Shown here piece after piece: positions 30,560-45,177 of a DNA stretch of 64,000 nt. The notes below the pieces were generated by a model. It saw only the letters and a list, made by a program, of their open reading frames with translations, was not told the DNA's origin and ran no database searches. This stretch comes from Clavelina lepadiformis (Eukaryota; Chordata; Ascidiacea; Aplousobranchia; Clavelinidae): contig NC_135246.1 in the NCBI RefSeq assembly GCF_947623445.1, positions 20,332,288 to 20,396,287 on the forward strand, read 5' to 3'. The position numbers and the translations under genes were made by a program. How positions within the stretch are numbered: position 1 is the stretch's first letter; each line of letters opens with the position of its first letter.

Positions 30560-31599
30560 CTTTTGCGTGCTTGAATGAATGAATGATCGCTACACACAAT
30601 AAAAGTTAGTGTTTTGCGTGTTGACGTCTTTACACGTGACCAGCGTCGCACGTCAAGTAAGAAAATTAGTGGAATTTGCACTTTCTCATAAACGCATAAT
30701 TCGTTTAATCGCATAAAAAGGCTTGGAAAATTGACTATGCAATTGTTATGTTTTGCTTATCTCACTCTTAGAATTCCAGGCATATGTTTTATTTAAAAGC
30801 AGTTAAGTTAAGTTTGTCTTCACACAGCTCATCTCAGGACCACCACTACAAAACTGTCAACTACTTGTCGGACACACGTCGATAAAAAGACACATGTGCT
30901 TAATTAACCATGGAAACGCGCAATCGGCCGCAAGGGACAAACGTAAAAGATACAGGGCAAAACAAGTGTAGCACAATTAACCGGATTCGACTGTATATAC
31001 TTTGTTGGAAGTGTTTTCCATTCTCTGGTGTCTGTCTGTACAGACAAACATAATGACCAAAATTAACCTTGGGACGACGCATGCGAACCGTTTAAAGAGG
31101 ATAACGACTGCAAACCTAGAAAAGGGTGCGGAAAAGCACAGGCTATATACTTTACTCAACTGCATGGTTGAAAATTTTAACGTTTTTGATTAATTATTAT
31201 GTGTCAAATAGAAGTATATTCAGTAATCGTTGCTGCTAATTTTGTTAGATCTATTTCGTTTTTTTGATGCAAATAAAATGAAAAACGAAAGATAAATAAA
31301 GAATAGATAATATATAATTAATGATTGAATAATGCGTATAAGAATTTCGTTCATTTTTGCCGTAAGGTTCACAGAACTAAAAGTAGGACGTATGGTGGAA
31401 CAAAGAACATGCTCACAGCGATCCGTAGGCAGAAAAAAGTGGCAGAGCACTAAGTCTAAAACATGAATAGAAATACAATTGTGCTATAAGTGTTAGGTTA
31501 GCATAACCAACAAGTCTAGGATTTTTATAAAAAGCAAAAACTTGTAGCATGGCTGATGTCGCAAATAACGTTGATTAGAAGTATATTTTATCCTATTTT
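30560..31599. other. No gene supported
   Basis: AT-rich DNA with only short open frames on both strands. No repeat or RNA gene recognised. Confidence 0.4.
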
Positions 31600-32215
31600 A
31601 TGTTTTTACACGAATCCGCTTAATTCGGAAACCGGATAACCCGGAAAACAGCTTTATTCGGCCAAAATGCTCGGGAACGGAACAAAAGTAAAAATTGAAC
31701 GTAAAAAACACCCGTTAATTTGGATAATTATCCGCTTAATTCGGACAGAGGTTCGCAATTCCTATCACTAGGTTATGAAACAATAAACAGTACTTCGTTC
31801 GTTTTAACCGTGCCGTGGCAGCTTCATAGTCGCTTTTACTTCTGTACAATTACGTCCATCTTGTAGAACAGAATGCTGCAGAAAAGTTTAGCAGATAAAG
31901 TGAATTGCTCACTAAAGTAAATGAAGAAAAAAATAAAGACGCTTCCATGACACAGCTATATACAATATTTGTTGAATGGTTTGGTATCGAAATACTCTAC
32001 AATACAACTACCCTGAAGCTATAACTTTTGTGCGTTTTATGCGATCAGTGCCAATTACTGCAGTATAACGCAGCTGCAATTCATTTATTACGCATTGACA
32101 CATTTCTAGAAATTTTTCTTGTTACACCGCGCCCCCACTGTGCGGAAAACCAGCTGACGTTGAGTAGAGAACGAAAGAGAATAGTTAGTCATTTTATTAG
32201 TGCGTAAATGAGTAA
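31600..32215 (+). mobile_element. Pogo/Tigger-like DNA transposon relic
   Basis: CCGCTTAATTCGG occurs at about 31617 and 31731, with CCGGATAACCCGG between them, the kind of sequence found at Tigger/pogo ends. From about 31880 the + strand reads SLADKV in one frame and EEKNKDASMTQL, then WFGIE, in another, like the N-terminal helix-turn-helix of pogo/CENP-B-type transposases. The catalytic domain and a clear second end are missing. The relic abuts the start of the satellite array. Confidence 0.45.
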
Positions 32216-32234
32216 TATTAAATGGAGTCATTTT

Positions 32235-32917
32235 GCCATTTGTGAATTGCCCAGCCAAATTTCTAAGCTTGTGTAGTCATTTGATAATTAGGGCTTGTCA
32301 AATGGCAATTTGTATTTCACAATTGGCTACAAAATTCGTAGCAATTTGTTAAAGACCACACCTTTTGACAAATGACAATCTGCTACGGTACCACTTTGTC
32401 AATTCTGTAGCCATTTTTTAATTGCCCAGCCAAGTTTCTAAGATTGTGTAGTCATTTGATAATTAGCATTTGCCAAATGGTTACTTGTATTTCACAATTG
32501 GCTACAAAATTCGTAGCCATTTGTTAGAGACCATACCTTTTGACAAATAACAATCTGCTACGGTAACACTTTGTCAATTATGTAACCATTTGTGAATTGC
32601 CCAGCCAAATTTCTAAGCTTGTGTAGTCATTTGATAATTAGGGTCTGCCAAATGGCTACTTGTATTTTACAATTGGCTGCAAAATTCGTAGCAATTTGCC
32701 AGAGACCATACTTTTTGACAAATGGCTACCCGTGCACATTGTCAGATACATTTTACAATTTGTAACTCCGTAGACATTTGTAAGTTATGCAATTTTTTGT
32801 CAGTGAGAATTAACAAATTACTACCTAATTGTCAAATGGCTACGTTAAACCACCAGGGATGGGGTGGTGGAGCAGAAAATTTGTTGAATTTTATTGGTAG
32901 GCTGACGTTTCACCCCT
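32235..32917 (+). repeat. 175-bp-unit block at the array start (copy 1)
   Basis: Three units start at 32235, 32410 and 32585 (GAATTGCCCAGCCAA, then TTTCTAAG, TGTGTAGTCATTTGATAATT). They are followed by a unique tail containing GTTAAACCACCAGGGATGGG. This block forms the left edge of the satellite and recurs twice inside it. Confidence 0.9.
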
Positions 32918-35900
32918 AACCCTAACCCCTCAATTAAATGGAGTCATTTTGCCAGATGCAAACGGACATTAGGTTCTAACATTATAAATTTAGAAACCGT
33001 TACTTCATTTATTTAGATCGTAGAGAACAGCTCCACGATGAACAACTTTTCCATTCGCGCATTCCTACGGTTCTAAATCTCAAGTTTAAGGCGCGCTTTC
33101 ACCCCTAACCCTCACCCATAAATTAAATGGAGACATTTTGCCAGATGCGACCGGTCATTAAGTTCTACCCCTGAAGATTCGGAAACCCGTATTGTATTTA
33201 TATTATATCGTAGAGTACAATTCCACCATGGAGAACTTGTCCAGACACCATTTCCTACGCTTCTAACCCTCATTTTTAAAATCGATTTCTCCCCTAACCC
33301 TAACCCATCAATTAAATGGAGTCATTTTGCCAGATGCGACCGGTTATTAAGTCCTAACCCTGAATATTTGGAAACCGGTATTGTATTTAATTTATATGGT
33401 AGAGAACAATTCCACCATAGAGAACTTGTCCAGACACCATTTCCTACGATGCTAACCCTCAATTTTAAAAACGATTTCACCCCTAACCCTAACCACTCAA
33501 TTAAATGGAGTCATTTTGACAGATTCGACCGGTTATTAAGTCCTAACCCTGAATATTTGGAATCCGGTATTGTATTTAATTTATTTGGTAGAGAACAATT
33601 CCACCATAGAGAACTTGTCCAGACACCATTTCCTACGATGCTAACCCTCAATTTTAAGGGCACTTTCACCCCTAACCCTAACCCCTCAATTAAATGGAGT
33701 CATATTGCCAGATGCAAACGGAAATTAGGTTCTAACACTATAATTTTAGAAACTGTTAATGCATTTATTTTAGATCGTAGAGAACAGCTCCACAATGAAC
33801 AACTTTTCCATACGTACATTCCTACGGTGCTAAAATTCAAGTTAAAGGCGCGCTTTCACCCCTAACCCTAACCCCTTAATTAAATGGAGTCATTTTGCCA
33901 GATGCGACCGGTCATTAAGTTCTACCCCTGAAGATTCGGAAACCGGTATTGCATTTATTTTAGATCGTAGAGTACAATTCCACCATGGAGAACTTGTCAA
34001 GACACCATTTCCTACGATGCTAACCCTCAACTTTAGGGGGCTTTCTCCCCTAACCCTAACCACTCAATTAAATGGAGTCATTTTGCCAGATGCGACCGGT
34101 TATTAAGTCCTAAACCTAAATATTTGGAAACCGGTATTGTATTTAATTTATTGGGTAGAGAACAATTCCACCATGTAGAAATTGTCGAGACACCATTTCC
34201 TACGATGCTAACCCTCAATTTTAAAAGCGATTTCACCCCTAACCCTAACCACTCAATTAAATGGAGTCATTTTGACATATTCGACCGGTCATTAAGTCCT
34301 AACCCCGAAGATTTGGAAACCGGTATTGTATTTATATTATATCGTAGAGTACAATTCCACCATGGAGAACTTGTCCAGACACCATTTCCTACGATACTAA
34401 GCCTCAATTTTAAGGGCGCTTTCACCCCTAACCCTAACCCCTCATTTAAATGCAGTCATTTTGCCAGATGCGACCTGTCATTAAGTCCTTACCCTGAAGA
34501 TTTGGAAACCGGTATTGTATTTAATTTATCTGGTAGAGAACAATTCCACCATAGAGAACTTGTCCAGATACCATTTCCTACGATGCTAACCCTCAAATTT
34601 TAAAAGCGATTTCACCCCTAACCCTAACCTCTCAATTAAATGGAGTCAAATTACCAGATGCAAACGGACATTAGGTTCTAACATTATAATTTTAGAAACT
34701 GTTATTGCATTTATTTTAGATCGTAGAGAACAGCTCCACGATGAACAACTTTTCCATACGCACATTCCTACGGTGCTAAACCTCAAGTTTAAGGCGCGCT
34801 TTCACCCCTAACCCTCACCCATCAATTAAATGGAGTCATTTTGCCAGATGCGACCGGTCATTAAATTCTACCCCTGAAGATTCGGAAACCGGTATTGTAT
34901 TTAATTTATATTGTAGAAAACAATTCCACCATAGAGAACTTGTCCAGACACCATTTCCTACGATGCTAACTCTCAATTTTAAGAGGCTGTCACCCCTAAC
35001 CCTCAACCATCAATTAAATGGAGACATTTTGCCAGATGCGACCGGTCATTAAGTTCTACCCCTGAAGATTCGATAACCGGTATTGTATTTATATTAGATC
35101 GTAGAGTACAATTCCACCATGGAGAACTTGTCCAGACACCATTTCCTACGATGCTAACCCTCAGCTTTAAGGGGCTTTCTCCCCTAACCCTAACCACTCA
35201 ATTAAATGGAGTCATTTTGCCAGATGCGACCGGTTATTAAGTCCTAACCCCGAAGATTTGGAAAATGGTATTGTATTTATCTTATATCGTAGAGTACAAT
35301 TCCAGCATAGAGAACTTGTCCAAATACCATTTCCTACGATGCTAACCCTCAAATTTTAAGGGCACTTTCACCCCTAACCCTAACCCCTCAATTAAATGGA
35401 GTCATATTGCCAGATGCAAACGGACATTAGGTTCTAACATTATAATTTTAGAAACTGTTATTGCATTTATTTTAGATCGTAGGGAACAGCTCCACGATGA
35501 ACAACTTTTCCATACGCACATTCCTACGGTGCTAAACCTCAAGTTTAAGGCGCGCTTTCACCCCTAACCCTAACCCATCAATTAAATGAAGTCATTTTGC
35601 CAGATGCGACCGGTCATTAAGTTCTACCCCTGAAGATTCGGAAACCGGTATTGTATTTAATTTATATTGTAAAACACAATTCCACCATAGAGAACTTGTC
35701 CAGACACCATTTCCTTCGATGCTAACCCTCAATTTTAAGGGGCTTTCACCCATAACCCTAACCCCTCAATTAAATGGAGTCATTTTTCCAGATGCGACCG
35801 GTCATTAAGTCCTAACCCTGAATATTTGGAAACCAGTATTGTATTTAATTTATTGTGTAGAGAACAATTCCACCATGTAGAAATTGTCGAGACACCATTT

Positions 35901-38900
35901 CCTACGATGCTAACCCTCAATTTTAAAAGCGATTTCACCCCTAACCCTAACCCCTCAATTAAATGGAGTCATTTTGCCAGATTCGACCGGTCATTAACTC
36001 CTAACCCTGAATATTTGGAAACCGGTATTGTATTTAATTTATATTGTAGAAAACAATTCCACCATAGAGAACTTGTCCAGACACCATTTCCTACGATGCT
36101 AACTCTCAATTTTAAGAGGCTGTTACCCCTAACCCTCAACCATCAATTAAATGGAGACATTTTGCCAGATGCGACCGGTCATTAAGTTCTACCCCTGAAG
36201 ATTCGATAACCGGTATTGTATTTATATTAGATCGTAGAGTACAATTCCACCATGGAGAACTTGTCCAGACACCTTTTCCTACGATGCTAACCCTCAGCTT
36301 TAAGGGGCTTTCTCCCCTAACCCTAACCACTCAATTAAATGGAGTCATTTTGCCAGATTCGACCGGTCATTAAGTCCTAACCCTGAATATTTGGAAACCG
36401 GTATTGTATTAAATTTATATGGTAGAGAACAATTCCACCATAGAGAACTTGTCCAGACACCATTTCCTACGATGCTAACCCTCAACTTTAAGGGCGCTTT
36501 CACCCCTAACCCTAACCCTTCAATTAAATGGAGTCATTTTGCCAGATTCGACCGGTCATTAAGTCCTAACCCTGAATATTTGGAAACCAGTATTGTATTT
36601 AATTTATTGGGTAGAGAACAATTCCACCATGTAGAAATTGTCGAGACACCATTTCCTACGATGCTAACCCTCAATTTTAAAAGCGATTTCACCCCTAACC
36701 CTAACCACTCAATTAAATGGAGTCATTTTGACATATTCGACCGGTCATTAAGTCCTAACCCCGAAGATTTGGAAACCGGTATTGTATTTATATTAGATCG
36801 TAGAGTACAATTCCACCATGGAGAACTTGTCCAGACACCATTTCCTACGATACTAAGCCTCAATTTTAAGGGCGTTTCACCCCTAACCCTAACCACTCAT
36901 TTAAATGCAGTCATTTTGCCAGATGCGACCGGTCATTAAGTCCTTACCCTGAAGATTTGGAAACCGGTATTGTATTTATTTTATTTGGTAGAGAACAATT
37001 CCACCATATAGAACTTGTCCAGATACCATTTCCTACGATGCTAACCCTCAAATTTTAAAAGCGATTTCACCCCTAACCCTAACCTCTCAATTAAATGGAG
37101 TCAAATTACCAGATGCAAACGGACATTAGGTTCTAACATTATAATTTTAGAAACTGTTATTGCATTTATTTTAGATCGTAGAGAACAGCTCCACGATGAA
37201 CAACTTTTCCATACGCACATTCCTACGGTGCTAAACCTCAAGTTTAAGGCGCGCTTTCACCCCTAACCCTCACCCATCAATTAAATGGAGTCATTTTGCC
37301 AGATGCGACCGGTCATTAAGTTCTACCCCTGAAGATTCGGAAACCGGTATTGTATTTAAATTATATTGTAGAAAACAATTCCACCATAAAGAACTTGTCC
37401 AGACACCATTTCTTACGATGCTAACTCTCAATTTTAAGAGGCTGTCACCCCTAACCCTCACCCATCAATTAAATGGAGACATTTTGCCAGATGCGACCGG
37501 TCATTAAGTTCTACCCCTGAAGATTCGATAACCGGTATTGTATTTATATTAGATCGTAGAGTACAATTCCACCATGGAGAACTTGTCCAGACACCATTTC
37601 CTACGATGCTATCCCTCAGCTTTAAGGGGCTTTCTCCCCTAACCTTAACCACTCAATTAAATGGAGTCATTTTGCCAGATGCGACCGGTTATTAAGTCCT
37701 AACCCCGAAGATTTGGAAACTGGTATTGTATTTATCTTATATCGTAGAGTACAATTACAGCATAGAGAATTGTCCAAATACCATTTCCTACGATGCTAAC
37801 CCTCAAATTTTAAGGGCGATTTCACCCCTAACCCTAACCCCTCAATTAAATGGAGTCATATTGCCAGATGCAAACGGACATTAGGTTCTAACATTATAAT
37901 TTTAGAAACTGTTATTGCATTTATTTTAGATCGTAGGGAAAAGCTCCACGATGAACAACTTTTCCATACGCACATTCCTACGGTGCTAAACCACAAGTTT
38001 AAGGCGCGCTTTCACCCCTAACCCTAACCCATCAATTAAATGAAGTCATTTTGCCAGATGCGACCGGTCATTAAGTTCTACCCCTGAAGATTCGGAAACC
38101 GGTATTGTATTTAATTTATATTGTAGAAAACAATTCCACCATAGAGAAATTGTCCAGACACCATTTCCTTCGATGCTAACCCTCAATTTTAAGGGGCTTT
38201 CACCCATAACCCTAACCCCTCAATTAAATGGAGTCATTTTTCCAGATGCGACCGGTCATTAAGTCCTAACCCTGAATATTTGGAAACCAGTATTGTATTT
38301 AATTTATTGGGTAGAGAACAATTCCACCATGTAGAAATTGTCGAGACACCATTTCCTACGATGCTAACCCTCAATTTTAAAAGCGATTTCACCCCTAACC
38401 CTAACCTCTCAATTAAATGGAGTCATTTTGACATATTCGACCGGTCATTAAGTCCTAACCCCGAAGATTTGGAAACCGGTATTGTATTTATATTATATTA
38501 TATCGTAGAGTACAATTCCACCATGGAGAACTTGTCCAGACACCATTTCCTACGATACTAAGCCTCAATTTTAAGGGCGCTTTCACCCCTAACCCTAACC
38601 CCTCATTTAAATGCAGTCATTTTGCCAGATGCGACCGGTCATTAAGTCCTTACCCTGAAGATTTGGAAACCGGTATTGTATTTAATTTATTTGGTAGAGA
38701 ACAATTCCACCATAGAGAACTTGTCCAGATACCATTTCCTACGATGCTAACCCTCAAATTTTAAAAGCGATTTCACCCCTAACCCTAACCCCTCAATTAA
38801 ATGGAGTCAAATTGCCAGATGCAAACGGACATTAGGTTCTAACACTATAATTTTAGAAATTGTTATTGCATTTATTTTAGATCGTAAAGAACAGCTCCAC

Positions 38901-41900
38901 GATGAACAACTTTTCCATACGCACATTCCTACGGTGCTAAACCTCAAGTTTAAGGCGCGCTTTCACCCCTAACCCTCACCCATCAATTAAATGGAGTCAT
39001 TTTGCCAGATGCGACCGTTCATTAAGTTCTACCCCTGAAGATTCGGAAACCGGTATTGTATTTAATTTATATTGTAGAAAACAATTCCACCATAGAGAAC
39101 TTGTCCAGACACCATTTCCTACGATGCTAACCCTCAATTTTAAAAACGATTTCACCCCTAACCCTAACCCCTCAATTAAATGGAGTCATATTGCCAGATG
39201 CAAACGGAAATTAGGTTCTAACACTATAATTTTAGAAACTGTTAATGCATTTATTTTAGATCGTAGAGAACAGCTCCACAATGAACAACTTTTCCATACG
39301 TACATTCCTACGGTGCTAAAGTTCAAGTTAAAGGCGCGCTTTCACCCCTAACCCTAACCCTCACCCATCAATTAAATGGAGTCATTTTGCCAGATGCGAG
39401 CGGTCATTAAGTTCTACCCCTGAAGATTCGGAAACCGGTATTGTATTTATTTTATATTGTAGAAAACAATTCCACCATAGAGAACTTGTCCAGACACCAT
39501 TTCCTACGATACTAACCCTCAATTTTAAGGCGCTGTCACCCCTAACCCTCACCCATCAATTAAATGGAGACATTTTGCCAGATGCGACAGGTCATTAGGT
39601 TCTACCCCTGAAGATTCGGAAACCGGTATTGTATTTATATTAGATTGTAGAGAACAATTCCACCATAGAGAACTTCTCCCGACACCATTTCCTACGATGC
39701 TAACCCTCAAATTTAAGGGCGATTTCACCCCTAACCCTATCCCCTCAATTAAATGGAGTTATTTTGCCAGATTCGACTGGTCATTAAGTCCTAACCCTGA
39801 ATATTTGGAAACCGGTATTGTATTTAATTTATATGGTAGAGAACAGCTCCACCATAGAGAACTTTTCCAGACACCATTTCCTACGATGCTAACCCTCAAT
39901 TTTAAGGGCGCTATCTTCCCTAACCCTAACCTCTCAATTAAATGGAGTCATTTTGCCAGATTCGACCTGTCATTAAGTCTTAACCCTGAATGTTTGGAAA
40001 CCGGTATTGTATTTAATTTATTGGGTAGAGAACAATTCCACCATAGAGAACTTGTCCAGACACCATTACCTACGATGCTAACCCTCAATTTTAAAAGAGA
40101 TTTCACCCCTAACCCTAACCCCTCAATTAAATGGAGTCATTTTGCCAGTTGCGACGGGTCATTAAGTCCTTACCCCGAATATTTGGAAACCGTTATTGTA
40201 TTTATATTATATCGTAAAGTACAATTCCACCATGGAGAAATTGTGCAGACACCATTTCCTACGATACTAAGCCTCAATTTTATGGGCGCTTTCACCCCTA
40301 ACCCTAACCCCTCATTTAAATGGAGTCATTTTGCCTGATGCGACCGGTCATTAAGTCGTTACCCTGAAGATTTGGAAACCGGTATTGTATTTAATTTATT
40401 TGGTAGAGAACAATTCCACCATAGAGGACTTGTCCAGATACCATTTCCTACGATGCTAACCCTCAAATTTTACAAGCGATTTCACCCCTAACCCTAACCC
40501 CTCAATTAAATGGAGTCAAATTGCCAGATGCAAACGGACATTAGGTTCTAACACTATAATTTTAGAAACTGTTATTGAATTTATTTTAGATCGTAGAGAA
40601 CAGCTCCACGATGAACAACTTTTATATACGCACAATCCTACGGTGCTAAACCTCAAGTTTAAGGCGCGCTTTCACCCCTAACCCTATCCCCTCAATTAAA
40701 TGGAGTTATTTTGCCAGATTCGACTGGTCATTAAGTCCTAACCCTGAATATTTGGAAACCGGTATTGTATTTAATTTATATGGTAGAGAACAGCTCCACA
40801 ATAGAGAACTTTTCCAGACACCATTTCCTACGATGCTAACCCTCAATTTTAAGGGCGCTATCTTCCCTAACCCTAACCTCTCAATTAAATGGAGTCATTT
40901 TGCCAGATTCGACCTGTCATTAAGTCTTAACCCTGAATGTTTGGAAACCGGTATTGTATTTAATTTATTGGGTAGAAAACAATTCCACCATAGAGAACTT
41001 GTCCAGACACCATTACCTACGATGCTAACCCTCAATTTTAAAAGAGATTTCACCCCTAACCCTAACCCCTCACTTAAATGGAGTCATTTTGCCAGTTGCG
41101 ACGGGTCATTAAGTCCTTACCCCGAATATTTGGAAACCGTTATTGTATTTATATTATATCGTAAAGTACAATTCCACCATGGAGAAATTGTGCAGACACC
41201 ATTTCCTACGATACTAAGCCTCAATTTTATGGGCGCTTTCACCCCTAACCCTAACCCCTCATTTAAATGGAGTCATTTTGCCTGATGCGACCGGTCATTA
41301 AGTCGTTACCCTGAAGATTCGGAAACCGGTATTGTATTTAATTTATATTGTAGAAAACAATTCCACCATAGAGAACTTGTCCAGACACCATTTCCTACGA
41401 TGCTAACCCTCAATTTTAAGGGGCTGTCACCCTAACCCTCACCCATCAATTAAATGGAGTCATTTTGCCAGATGCGACCGGTCATTAAGTTCTACCCCTG
41501 AAGATTCGGAAACCGGTATTGTATTTAATTTATATTGTAGAAAACAATTCCACCATAGAGAACTTGTCCAGACACCATTTCCTACGATACTAAGCCTCAA
41601 TTTTAAGGGCGCTTTCACCCCTAACCCTAACCCTCATTTAAATGCAGTCATTTTGCCAGATGCGACCGGTCATTAAGTTCTACCCCTGAAGATTCGGAAA
41701 CCGGTATTGTATTTAATTTATATTGTAGAAAACAATTCCACCATAGAGGACTTGTCCAGATACCATTTCCTACGATGCTAACCCTCAAATTTTAAAAGCG
41801 ATTTCACCCCTAACCCTAACCCCTCAATTAAATGGAGTCAAATTGCCAGATGCAAACGGACATTAGGTTCTAACACTATAATTTTAGAAACTGTTATTGC

Positions 41901-44674
41901 ATTTATTTTAGATCGTAGAGAACAGCTCCACGATGAACAACTTTTATATACGCACAATCCTACGGTGCTAAACCTCAAGTTTAAGGCGCGCTTTCACCCC
42001 TAACCCTCACCCATCAATTAAATGGAGTCATTTTGCCAGATGCGACCGGTCATTAAGTTCTACCCCTGAAGATTCGGAAACCGGTATTGTATTTAATTTA
42101 TATTGTAGAAAACAATTCCACCATAGAGAACTTGTCCAGACACCATTTCCTACGATGCTAACCCTCAATTTTAAGGGGCTGTCACCCTAACCCTCACCCA
42201 TCAATTAAATGGAGACATTTTGCCAGATGCGACCGGTCATTAAGTTCTACCACTGAAGATTCGATAACCGGTATTGTATTTATATTAGATCATAGAGTAC
42301 AATTCCACCATGGAGAACTTTTCCAGACACCATTTCCTACGATGCTAACCCTCAATTTTAAGGGCGCTATCTTCCCTAACCCTAACCTCTCAATTAAATG
42401 GAGTCATTTTGCCAGATTCGACCTGTCATTAAGTCTTAACCCTGAATGTTTGGAAACCGGTATTGTATTTAATTTATTGGGTAGAGAACAATTCCACCAT
42501 AGAGAACTTGTCCAGACACCATTACCTACGATGCTAACCCTCAATTTTAAAAGAGATTTCACCCCTAACCCTAACCCCTCAATTAAATGGAGTCATTTTG
42601 CCAGTTGCGACGGGTCATTAAGTCCTTACCCCGAATATTTGGAAACCGTTATTGTATTTATATTATATCGTAAAGTACAATTCCACCATGGAGAAATTGT
42701 GCAGACACCATTTCCTACGATACTAAGCCTCAATTTTATGGGCGCTTTCACCCCTAACCCTAACCCCTCATTTAAATGGAGTCATTTTGCCAGATGCGAC
42801 CGGTCATTAAGTCGTTACCCTGAAGATTTGGAAACCGGTATTGTATTTAATTTATTTGGTAGAGAACAATTCCACCATAGAGAACTTGTCCAGACACCAT
42901 TTCCTACGATGCTAACCCTCAAAATTTAAAAGCGATTTCACCCCTAACCCTAACCCCTCAATTAAATGAAGTCATTTTGCCAGATGCAAACGGACATTAG
43001 GTTCTAACACTATAATTTTAAAAACCGTTACTTCATTTATTTTAGATCGTAGAGAACAGCTCCACGATGAACAACTTTTCCATACGAGCATTCCTACGGT
43101 GCTAAACCTCAAGTTTAAGGCGCGCTTTCACCCCTAACCCTAACCACTCAATTAAATGGAGTCATTTTGCCAGATGCGACCGGTCATTAAGTTCTACCAC
43201 TGAAGATTCGGAAACCGGTATTGTATTTATATTATATCGTAGAGTACAATTCCACCATGGAGAACTTGTCCAGACACCATCTCCTACGTTTCTAACCCCC
43301 AATTTTAAAAGCGATTTCACCCCTAACCCTGACCCCCCAATTAAATGGAGTCATTTTGCCAGATGCGACCGGTCATTAAGTCCTTACCCTGAATATTTGG
43401 AAACCGGTATTGTATTTAATTTATATGGTAGAGAACAATTCCACCATAGAGAACTTGTCCCGACACCATTTCCTACGATGCTAACCCTCAAATTTAAGGG
43501 CGATTTCACCCCTAACCCTAACCCCTCAATTAAATGGAGTCATTTTTCCAGATTCGACCGGTCATTAAGTCCTAACCCTGAATATTTGGAAACCGGTATT
43601 GTATTTAATATATATGGTAGAGAACAGCTCCACCATAGAGAACTTTTCCAGACACCATTTCCTACGATGCTAACCCTCAATTTTAAGGGCACTTTCTTCC
43701 CTAACCCTAACCTCTCAATTAAATGGAGTCATTTTGCCAGATTCGACCTGTCATTAAGTCTTAACCCTGAATGTTTGGAAACCGGTATTGTATTTAATTT
43801 ATTGGGTAGAGAACAATTCCACCATAGAGAACTTGTCCAGACACCATTTCCTACGATGCTAGCCCTCAATTTTAAAAGCGATTTCACCACTAACCCTATC
43901 CCCTCAATTAAATGGAGTCATTTTGCCAGTTGCGACGGGTCATTAAGTCTTAACCCCGAATATTTGGAAACCGTTATTGTATTTATATTACATCGTAGAG
44001 TACAATTCCACCATGGAGAACTTGTCCAGACACCATTTCCTACGATACTAAGCCTCAATTTTAAGGGCGCTTTCTCCCCTAACCCTAACCCTCATATAAA
44101 TGCAGTCATTTTGCCAGATGCGACCGGTCATTAAGTCCAAACGCTGAAGATTTGGAAACCGGAATTGTATTTAATTTATTTGGTAGAGAACAATTCCACC
44201 ATAGAGGACTTGTCCAGATACCATTTCCTACGATGCTAACCCTCAAATTTTAAAAGCGATTTCACCCCTAACCCTAACCCCTCAATTAAATGGAGTCAAA
44301 TTGCCAGATGCAAACGGACATTAGGTTCTAACACTATAATTTTAGAAACTGTTATTGCATTTATTTTAGATCGTAGAGAACAGCTCCACGATGAACAACT
44401 TTTCTATACGCACATTCCTACGGTGCTAAACCTCAAGTTTAAGGCGCGCTTTCACCCCTAACCCTCACCCATCAATTAAATGGAGTCATTTTGCCAGATG
44501 CGACCGGTCATTAAGTTCTACCCCTGAAGATTCGGAAACCGGTATTGTATTTATCTTATATCGTAGAGTACAATTCCACCATGGAGAACTTGTCCAGACA
44601 CCATCTCCTACGATACTAACACTCAATTTCGAAGCGCTTTCACCCCTAACCTATCAATTAAATGGAGTCAATTT

Positions 44675-45177
44675 GCCATTTGTGAATTGCCCAGCCAAAT
44701 TTCTAAGCTTGTGTAGTCATTTGATAATTAGGGCTTGTCAAATGGCAACTTGTATTTCACAATTGGCTACAAAATTCGTAGCAATTTGTTAAAGACCACA
44801 TCTTTTGACAAATAACAATCTGCTACGGTAGCACTTTGTCAATTATGTAGCCATTTGTGAATTGCCCAGCCAAATTTCTAAGCTTGTGTAGTCATTTGAT
44901 AATTAGGGTCTGCCAAATGGCTACTTGTATTTTACAATTGGCTGCAAAATTCGTAGCAATTTGCCAGAGACCATACTTTTTGATAAATGGCTACCCGTGC
45001 ACATTGTCAGATACATTTTACTATTTGTAACTTCGTAGACATTTGTAAGTTATGCAATTTTTTGTCAGTGAGAATTAACAAATTACTACCTAATTGTCAA
45101 ATGGCTACGTTAAACCACCAGGGATGGGGTGGTGGAGCAGAAAATTTGTTGAATTTTATTGGTAGGCTGACGTTTCA
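44675..45177 (+). repeat. 175-bp-unit block (copy 2)
   Basis: Two 175-bp units (44675 and 44850) and the same tail as copy 1, embedded between 189-bp monomers. The left junction is at AATGGAGTCAATTTGCCATT. Confidence 0.9.

Noticed and set aside
33180-33395. A CENP-B box in the satellite (TTCGGAAACCGG)
   Set aside because: It resembles the box but does not match the spaced pattern TTCG, four bases, A, two bases, CGGG.
35003-35197. Minus-strand satellite open frames repeated at 36136, 37458 and 61282
   Set aside because: They mirror the repeated monomer on the other strand. Useful only as markers of repeat spacing.
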